64,000 nucleotides of DNA, taken from positions 1,178,001 to 1,242,000 of the forward strand of contig NZ_CP094473.1 in assembly GCF_023347535.1 (NCBI RefSeq). The letters run 5' to 3'. Position numbers and translations under genes: made by a program. The notes beneath the pieces are model-generated. The model was not told the origin of the DNA and ran no database searches. It worked only from the letters and a program-made list of their open reading frames with translations. Source of the DNA: Faecalibacterium sp. HTF-F (GTDB lineage: Bacteria; Bacillota; Clostridia; Oscillospirales; Ruminococcaceae). This document shows, one piece after another, positions 58,826 through 64,000 of the stretch (its first letter is position 1; every line of letters begins with the position of its first letter).

Positions 58826-59626
58826 TTAATAGAAACACACAGGGGAAGCGAGATTGCGCAGCAGGGAAACCACACTCCAGCCAGCAATGGCGCTGGTGGA
58901 AGAGCAGATGTCCACCACAGCCTTCACACCCTCGATCTCGGCAGTGATGCGGTGATCGTCACCCACCCAGCCGGGGACCGAATGCATGGTCACGCCGGTG
59001 ATCTCCGGGCCGGTGGTGGCCAGAGAGGTGGCCACGGCTACGTTGACCCGGCGCGGGAAGGTGGCAATGGCTTGCTTGGCATTGCCGGTGAACACAGTGG
59101 TCTTTTCCGTATCGGTGAGCAGGTGCTCCTCCCATACGGGCGTGTTGCGGAAGCCCCTTGCGCCGGTGTGGGTCTCGATGCCTGCGGTCTCGGCCAGCTG
59201 CTGGGCCTGAGCCATCAGGGTGACGGTCTGCAGTACATCAAAGCCGCCGATGGCACCGCTTGCCAGATGCACCTTGGCATCACCCTCTGCGGCAGCGGCC
59301 TTGACCTGCTCATAAAAGGCAAGGTCTGCAAACGCGCCAATGGAAATGATGACCAGGTTCACGCCTTTTTTCAGCACAGGCACAGCCATGGCGCGCACAG
59401 CCTCCACCGAAGCGGTCTCCACGATGTACTCTGGCTCCAGCGCCAGCAGAGCATCCACATCGTCACACACGGCACAGCCCACTGTTTCGGCAGTCTTTTC
59501 TGCCGAAGCACGGGTGCGGCTGGTCACGCCCACCAGCTCGTAGTCCGGCAGAAGACCGTTCTTCCATGCATCGGCCACAATGTTGCCCAGAAATCCGCAG
59601 CCTACGATACCAAATTTTGTTTTCAT
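58826..59626 (-). CDS. Aspartate dehydrogenase-like protein (NadX/DUF108)
   Basis: This 266-residue protein starts with a Rossmann FGIVGCGFLGNIVADAW. The substrate domain signatures are HLASGAIGGFDVLQ and TFPRRVNVAVATSLAT, as in L-aspartate dehydrogenase, which forms iminoaspartate (NAD synthesis) or oxaloacetate. No nadA/nadC is adjacent in the window, so the role is uncertain. It is first in the minus-strand pair and divergent from chrA. Confidence 0.75.
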   Translation of the reverse strand: MKTKFGIVGCGFLGNIVADAWKNGLLPDYELVGVTSRTRASAEKTAETVGCAVCDDVDALLALEPEYIVETASVEAVRAMAVPVLKKGVNLVIISIGAFADLAFYEQVKAAAAEGDAKVHLASGAIGGFDVLQTVTLMAQAQQLAETAGIETHTGARGFRNTPVWEEHLLTDTEKTTVFTGNAKQAIATFPRRVNVAVATSLATTGPEITGVTMHSVPGWVGDDHRITAEIEGVKAVVDICSSTSAIAGWSVVSLLRNLASPVCFY

Positions 59627-59705
59627 ATCCTAAACTCCTTTTTCTGCTTTTTCCAAAGAAAGCAGCATATTCCATTAAAGTATATCATATGAAAACAAAA
59701 AATGA

Positions 59706-59711
59706 TATAAT
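59706..59711 (+). promoter_or_regulatory. -10 element of the chromate transporter operon
   Basis: TATAAT 24 bp before the first ATG. No convincing -35 is seen. The facing minus-strand TATACT at 59684-59679 probably serves the aspartate-dehydrogenase-like gene, so the two promoters overlap. Confidence 0.5.
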
Positions 59712-59734
59712 AAGGTGCAAGAAAGGAGAAAGCT

Positions 59735-60307
59735 ATGTCGAAAACAAAGGAGCTTTTCTGGACGTTTTTCAAAATTGGAGCGTTCACGTTTGGCGGCGGC
59801 TATGCCATGGTGGCTTTGCTGCAGAATGAATTTGTGGAAGAGAAAAAGTGGTTGACAAAAGAAGAATTTCTGGACATGGTGGCAATTGCGGAGTCTACGC
59901 CCGGCCCGGTGGCGGTGAACAGTGCCACCTATATCGGCTACAAGATCGAGGGTGCGGCAGGCGCGGCGGCGTCCACGGTGGCGGTGTGTCTCCCGTCCTT
60001 CGCGGTCATTTATCTGATCTCGCTGTTCTTTGACCAGTTCCTCCGCCTTTCGGTGGTGGCAAGTGCGTTCCACGGTATTCAGGTGTGTGTGATCTATCTG
60101 ATCCTTTCCGCCGGACTGAAGATGCTGAAGGAGCTGGAACACAGCGTCTTCAATATCGTCATCCTGACCACGGTTGCGGCAGCGATGGTGGGCTGTTCCA
60201 TTGCAGCAGTGTCCTTCTCTTCCATTTTTTACATCCTGTTCAGCGGTGCGGCCGGGCTGCTGGTGTATGCAGTACAGCAGCTGCGGAAGGGGGAGAAGAA
60301 GCCGTGA
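59735..60307 (+). CDS. chrA: Chromate transporter, N-type half (ChrA-like)
   Basis: This 190-residue membrane protein is one half of a split CHR-family transporter. FKIGAFTFGGGYAMVALLQNEFVEEKKWLTKEEFLDMVAIAESTPGPVAVNSATYIGYKIEG-type motifs are the CHR signature. The pair forms the equivalent of full-length ChrA, which exports chromate with proton or sulfate; in gut anaerobes the natural ion is not known. GAAAGGAG precedes ATG 59735. It overlaps the second half by four bases. Confidence 0.85.
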   Translation: MSKTKELFWTFFKIGAFTFGGGYAMVALLQNEFVEEKKWLTKEEFLDMVAIAESTPGPVAVNSATYIGYKIEGAAGAAASTVAVCLPSFAVIYLISLFFDQFLRLSVVASAFHGIQVCVIYLILSAGLKMLKELEHSVFNIVILTTVAAAMVGCSIAAVSFSSIFYILFSGAAGLLVYAVQQLRKGEKKP

Positions 60308-60876
60308 TCTATGTAGAACTTTTCTGGAATTTCCTCGTGATCGGTGCGCTGTCCTTCGGCGGCGGCTACGGGATGATCTCGCTGGTGCGGGAAACGGTCT
60401 TAGGACACGGCTGGCTGACGGAAGGCGAATTTCTCAGCTTCATTGCCGTGTCGGAATCCACACCCGGCCCGCTGGCCATCAATATGGCCACCTTCATCGG
60501 TGCTTCACAGGGCGGCTTCTGGGGTGCGCTGTGCGCGACATTGGGCGTGGTGCTGCCGTCCTTTGTCATTATCCTGCTCGTTGCATCGGTGCTGCAGAAC
60601 CTGATGAAGTATGCGGGAGTCAACGCAGTTCTTGGCGGCGTTCGTCCCTGTGTGGTGGCGATGATCCTGGCAACTGCTGTCAACATGGCGCTTTCTACGC
60701 TGGCCGGGTTTGCAGCGGACAAGGCAGGCATTGCACCGGATCTCCGTTCCATTGTGGTGTTCCTGCTGCTGTGGGGGCTGCATGCCCTTTGCCGCCGGAA
60801 AAAGGGCAAAGCACCATCGCCCATTGGGATGATCCTGCTCTCTGCAGGACTGGGGATCCTGTTCTGGGGAATATAA
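60304..60876 (+). CDS. chrA: Chromate transporter, C-type half (ChrA-like)
   Basis: This 190-residue second half carries ALSFGGGYGMISLVRETV, FIAVSESTPGPLAINMATFIG and GGVRPCVVAMI. The start is GTG 60304, overlapping the TGA of the first half (GTGA). The two proteins are of equal length and clearly paralogous, as in other bicistronic CHR systems; they should insert with opposite topology. Confidence 0.85.
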   Translation: MIYVELFWNFLVIGALSFGGGYGMISLVRETVLGHGWLTEGEFLSFIAVSESTPGPLAINMATFIGASQGGFWGALCATLGVVLPSFVIILLVASVLQNLMKYAGVNAVLGGVRPCVVAMILATAVNMALSTLAGFAADKAGIAPDLRSIVVFLLLWGLHALCRRKKGKAPSPIGMILLSAGLGILFWGI

Positions 60877-60930
60877 GAATAAGCATTGCACGCTGCCTGA
60901 GGGGCATCCTGCTTCGGATGGCAGCTCCTG

Positions 60931-60976
60931 AAAAATGCGCCGGGAGGTTCCCAATAAACCTTTCCGGCGCATTTTT
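60931..60976 (+). terminator. chrA operon terminator
   Basis: AAAAATGCGCCGG / CCGGCGCATTTTT, perfect 13-bp stem with further pairing inside and T at the end. Confidence 0.9.
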
Positions 60977-60981
60977 GCTGC

Positions 60982-61019
60982 AAAAAAACCGGGCACAGAA
61001 AAAGTTCCGTGCCCGGTTT
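60982..61019 (-). terminator. Terminator of the lipoprotein gene
   Basis: AAACCGGGCAC / GTGCCCGGTTT, perfect 11-bp stem. On the minus strand a run of seven T follows. Confidence 0.88.
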
Positions 61020-61051
61020 GATCGTTCCTTGAACTAAGAGTGCTGCCTGAA

Positions 61052-61327
61052 TTATGCGGCAACAGAAGAAGCAGCTTCGCTGGAAGCAGCCTCACTGGAA
61101 GCGGCCTCAGAAGAAGCAGCCTCGCTGGATGCAGCCTCAGAAGAAGAACCGTTCTCCTCTGCAACAGCGGAAGAAGCGTCCTCCTCGGCCTCAGCAGCAA
61201 CAGAAGTGCTGGTAGAAGCAGCCTCGGAAGAGGATGCAGCAGTGGAGGAAGCAGAACCGCCGCAGGCAGTCATGCCAACAGCCAGAGCCAGAGCGACAAC
61301 AGCAACACAAACATTCTTGAGTTTCAT
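61052..61327 (-). CDS. Small lipoprotein with SSEAA repeats
   Basis: This 91-residue protein has a signal peptide with lipobox GMTAC (cysteine 22). After it, nearly the whole protein is low-complexity A, S and E, ending in a run of about six SSEAA pentapeptides. It is likely a surface-anchored, disordered, acidic stalk or spacer without a folded domain. It has a good promoter and strong terminator, so it is a real gene. No function is known to me. The repeat number may vary between strains. Confidence 0.75.
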   Translation of the reverse strand: MKLKNVCVAVVALALAVGMTACGGSASSTAASSSEAASTSTSVAAEAEEDASSAVAEENGSSSEAASSEAASSEAASSEAASSEAASSVAA

Positions 61328-61401
61328 ATCTAAAATCTCCTTGCTTCATGCAAAAGTATTCTTGCAGCTGCCCCACAGGAGGAGCCTTGCTGCAAGAAGA
61401 T

Positions 61402-61429
61402 ATTCTAGTCTTTTTATTTGAAAAATCAA
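61402..61429 (-). promoter_or_regulatory. Promoter of the lipoprotein gene
   Basis: On the minus strand TTGATT (61429-61424), 16 bases, TAGAAT (61407-61402); the same hexamers as the tuf promoter. Confidence 0.75.
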
Positions 61430-61765
61430 GAGCTTTTTGGGCAAAGAAGTGATATCTTCAAGAAAATCTACGCTTTTGTTATAATTTGTTGACGAAAGTC
61501 AAAGGCTTTTTGGCAAAATTGAACCGGAAGGCAAAGAAACGGCAGATGAGCTGGAACAACTTTTTATGAGGGTGGAAGGGTCGTATAATTTGTTCAGATA
61601 AAACCTGCGGAATAAGACTTTGCTCCGGACAGAAATAAAGCTGAGAGAATCTCGGGTGCGGATGCGGCCGACGCATTGCACGGGAAAGCTTTTTCAGGGC
61701 GTTCCGGACAGCTCTGCACCTTTTTACCTTTGCGCACATACAACGGGCAAAGGGGGAATGCTGTT
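61430..61765 (+). other. Long leader region before the ZIP gene
   Basis: Non-coding. A possible promoter is TTCAAG-N17-TATAAT near 61457-61485, and a second TATAAT lies at about 61585. Between 61627 and 61715 are two copies of TCCGGACAG and a hairpin GTGC-ATGCG / CGCAT-GCAC. The arrangement suggests a structured 5' leader, but no known metal riboswitch was recognised and no terminator is obvious. Confidence 0.4.
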
Positions 61766-62518
61766 TTGAACCGGATGATCTTGACTGCATGGGTGCTGCT
61801 GTTTCCGGCGGCGTGCACTACATTGGGCGCAGCGGGGGTGTTTTTGCTGCGGCGGCAGGCCCGGCCCTGCACACAGCGCATTTTGTGCGGCATGGCGGCA
61901 GGCATTATGCTGGCGGCCAGCGTGTGGAGCCTTTTGCTGCCCGCCATTGAGCGGGGACGCGGTCTGGCACTGCCTGCGTGGATCCCATCGGCGATAGGGC
62001 TCGTACTGGGCGCAGTGGGCCTTTTGCAGGTGGAGCAGTTTGCCGGGCAGCTGCTGGCAGGCGGGGCAGGGCACAGCGGCCGCATGATCCTGGCTGTGAC
62101 CTTACACAATCTGCCCGAGGGCATGGTGGCAGGGCTTGCCGCTGCCATGGCGTCGACCGGGGAGCCGGATGCCATCAGCGGGGCACTGGCACTGAGCCTT
62201 GGCATCGGCCTGCAGAATATCCCGGAAGGTGCGGCGGTCAGTCTGCCGCTGGCCCATGGCTCCTGTACACGGCTTCGGGCGTTTCTGGCGGGCGCTGCGT
62301 CCGGGCTGGTGGAGCCGCTGGGCGCATTGCTGGCCTTCGCCCTTGCGGAGCAGGTCGGTGCTGCACTGCCGTGGCTGCTCAGTGCGGCGGCAGGCTGCAT
62401 GGTGTGCGTGACCGCGCAGGAGATGATCCCGCAGGCGGTGGAAGAGGATGAGCCTGCCGGTGTGGTGAGCATCGTGCTGGGGTTTGCGCTGATGATGGCG
62501 CTTGATGTGGCATTATAA
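61766..62518 (+). CDS. ZIP-family metal transporter
   Basis: This 250-residue membrane protein has eight hydrophobic segments. The metal-path motifs are VTLHNLPEGMVAGLA (TM4) and GLQNIPEGAAVSLPLA (TM5), the diagnostic HNxPEG/QNxPEG pair of ZIP proteins; the second has Q instead of H. It imports Zn or other divalent metals (family inference). TTG 61766 eight bases after AGGGGGA is the best start; ATG 61775 is possible. Monocistronic. Confidence 0.85.
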   Translation: MNRMILTAWVLLFPAACTTLGAAGVFLLRRQARPCTQRILCGMAAGIMLAASVWSLLLPAIERGRGLALPAWIPSAIGLVLGAVGLLQVEQFAGQLLAGGAGHSGRMILAVTLHNLPEGMVAGLAAAMASTGEPDAISGALALSLGIGLQNIPEGAAVSLPLAHGSCTRLRAFLAGAASGLVEPLGALLAFALAEQVGAALPWLLSAAAGCMVCVTAQEMIPQAVEEDEPAGVVSIVLGFALMMALDVAL

Positions 62519-62787
62519 CCGATGAAAAGTCATACGATAACAAAATTCAGCACAGGCGTGGTCAAACTGAAAATTCCTGCATTTTTCGGAAAATCTTGCG
62601 TATGCGGAAATTTTATGATACCCTGTATGCAACGTATCCGCAAGAGGGTACGGGGCAAGAACGAACAGACACAAAGGTGTGACTGCCTGCTGAGGTGCGC
62701 ACCGGAGTGTGGAATAAGCATCCTGACATGCGGGCAGAGCCTTGAAAGGTTCCTGCCCGCATTTTTTAACAAGAGGGGGAAATCAGG
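62519..62787 (+). promoter_or_regulatory. Structured attenuator leader of the AGCS gene
   Basis: The terminator ATGCGGGCAG (62728-62737) / CTGCCCGCAT (62753-62762) plus six T ends 20 bases before the coding start. Upstream, CTGCCTGC (62683-62690) can pair with GCGGGCAG (62730-62737), an alternative antiterminator. Small hairpins CGTATCC/GGGTACG, ACAC/GTGT and GGTG/CACC precede it. This has the build of a riboswitch or protein-dependent switch, but it matches no class I know; glycine-riboswitch motifs are absent. Confidence 0.6.
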
Positions 62788-64000
62788 ATGCTGGATACCA
62801 TCACAAGCATCAACAGCGCGGTCAATGGAGTGGTCTGGGGGCCGATCGGTCTGGCGCTGCTGTTCGGCACCGGTCTGGTCATGACGGTGCGGACAGGCGG
62901 ATTTCAGTTCGGGCACGTTGGCCACTGGATGAAAAACACCATTGGAGCCATCTTTACCAACAAAAAGGTAACGGCCCATACGAACAAAGAGGATATGGCC
63001 ATCAGCCAGTTCCAAAGCCTTTGTACGGCGCTTGCGGCCACCATTGGTACGGGCAACATCGTGGGTGTTGCCACGGCGATCATCAGCGGCGGCCCGGGTG
63101 CCATCTTCTGGATGTGGGTCATGGCGATCCTCGGCATGATGACCAACTACTCCGAGAATGTTCTGGGTATTTTCTACCGCCGTAAGAACGAAAAGGGCGA
63201 GTGGTCCGGCGGTGCCATGTATTATCTGGCTGACGGTCTGGGGGCCAAGAAGGGCTGCAGGGCTCTGGGCCGGGTGCTGGCGGTCCTGTTCTCCTGCTTC
63301 TGCGTGCTGGCATCTTTCGGCATTGGCAACATGAGCCAGATCAACTCCATTGCAGGCAATATGAGCTCTGCGTTCAACATCCCGAACGTGGTCACAGGCG
63401 TTGCGCTGGTGCTTCTGTCCGCTCTGGTCATTCTGGGCGGTCTGAAGCGTGTGGCGGCTGTCACAGAGAAGATCGTCCCCGTTATGGCGATCATGTACAT
63501 TGTAGGCGCGCTGATCGTGGTGGGTGCACATTTCACGGCGATCCCTGCCGCATTTGCAGCCATCTTCAAGGGTGCGTTTGCACTGCCTGCAGCGGGCGGC
63601 GGTATTCTGGGCTACGGCATCTCGCAGGCCATCACATGGGGCTTCAAGCGCGGCGCATTCTCCAACGAAGCGGGCCTTGGCTCATCGGTCATGGTGCACT
63701 CGTCCTCCAATGTCCGGGAACCGGTGCAGCAGGGCATGTGGGGCATCTTTGAGGTCTTTGCTGACACCATCGTGGTCTGTACGCTTACGGCGCTGGTGGT
63801 GCTGACCACTGGCTTTGTGGATCTGGAAACCGGACACATGCTCTCCGATGTGCAGGGCAGTGCACTGGTGGGGCAGGCATTCTCCACCGTGTTCGGGCAC
63901 TACGGGCCCAAGTTCGTTGCAGTATCCATCCTGCTGTTTGCCTACTCCACTGTGCTGGGCTGGAGCCACTACGGCACCAAGGCCTTTGAGTATCTCTTTG
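62788..64000 (+). CDS. Alanine/glycine:cation symporter (AGCS family), 5' part
   Basis: The frame runs off the end of the window; 404 codons are visible. MLDTITSINSAVNGVVWGP begins the typical AGCS N-terminus, followed by the signature TALAATIGTGNIVGVATAI, GGPGAIFWMWVMAILGM, GEWSGGAMYYL and FSNEAGLGSSVMVH. It imports small amino acids with Na+ or H+. ATG 62788 has GAGGGGGA upstream. Regulated by the leader attenuator directly before it. Confidence 0.92.
   Translation, partial: MLDTITSINSAVNGVVWGPIGLALLFGTGLVMTVRTGGFQFGHVGHWMKNTIGAIFTNKKVTAHTNKEDMAISQFQSLCTALAATIGTGNIVGVATAIISGGPGAIFWMWVMAILGMMTNYSENVLGIFYRRKNEKGEWSGGAMYYLADGLGAKKGCRALGRVLAVLFSCFCVLASFGIGNMSQINSIAGNMSSAFNIPNVVTGVALVLLSALVILGGLKRVAAVTEKIVPVMAIMYIVGALIVVGAHFTAIPAAFAAIFKGAFALPAAGGGILGYGISQAITWGFKRGAFSNEAGLGSSVMVHSSSNVREPVQQGMWGIFEVFADTIVVCTLTALVVLTTGFVDLETGHMLSDVQGSALVGQAFSTVFGHYGPKFVAVSILLFAYSTVLGWSHYGTKAFEYLF

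Noticed and set aside
62519..62787. Glycine riboswitch before the AGCS symporter
   Set aside because: AGCS genes are often glycine-controlled, but neither the GGAGAG nor the paired aptamer core motifs are present.

Overview
The window is a chromosome segment from an anaerobic, butyrate-producing member of the Clostridia. The closest match I recognise is Faecalibacterium prausnitzii or a close relative (Oscillospiraceae). The basis is the crotonase/BHBD/Bcd-EtfBA butyrate operon, the fairly GC-rich codon use, type I plus type III glutamine synthetases, and several short hairpin repeats. Genus assignment is an inference; no search was run.

Layout. (1) 1-5461: 3' end of thl, then crt-hbd-bcd-etfB-etfA, the acetyl-CoA to butyryl-CoA branch. 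(2) 5462-7979: a non-coding stretch with stacked terminators, a secreted double-CAP protein whose promoter carries 11-bp-phased GTTGCA boxes, and a YigZ/IMPACT protein. (3) 8154-25055: information processing, namely dGTPase, dnaG-rpoD, rpoB-rpoC, rpsL-rpsG-fusA, tuf. (4) 25322-27604: GyrI-like protein and guaA. (5) About 27602-35001: a decayed integrative/mobilizable element in the 3' end of guaA. It is bounded by 13/14-bp att repeats and holds an XRE repressor, an Xis, an integrase cut short and joined to a headless RepA-type ATPase, a MobV relaxase, and an AT-richer GmrSD-like (DUF262/DUF1524) predicted defence nuclease. (6) 35599-41556 (minus strand): glnN, glnA, an ANTAR regulator and pyrG, with an ANTAR-type hairpin/terminator switch ahead of glnN. 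(7) 41843-44983: MITE-like and hairpin repeats, an RlmI-type methyltransferase, a CYTH protein and a rhomboid protease. (8) 45030-50069: a tryptophan T-box followed by a trpE/trpG deletion scar and intact trpDCFBA. (9) 50310-57214 (minus strand): a livKHMGF branched-chain amino acid ABC transporter, and a TPP riboswitch with thiD-tenA. (10) 57335-64000: LOG-family protein, two oxidoreductases, a split chromate transporter, an SSEAA-repeat lipoprotein, a ZIP transporter and the start of an AGCS amino acid/cation symporter behind an unrecognised attenuator leader.

How the parts work together. The first operon makes butyryl-CoA while electron-bifurcating Bcd/Etf reduces ferredoxin. The centre is the transcription/translation core with strong consensus promoters. 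The trp region reads as tryptophan synthesis that has lost its first step (chorismate to anthranilate) but keeps the T-box and all later enzymes, implying dependence on external anthranilate, indole or tryptophan. The nitrogen block joins two glutamine synthetases, a likely RNA-binding antiterminator and the glutamine-consuming CTP synthase.

The best leads for something undescribed are the AGCS leader RNA, the ANTAR-glnN switch, the trpE/trpG scar, the phased GTTGCA array, and the island with its standalone GmrSD-like gene. No tRNA, rRNA or CRISPR array was seen.
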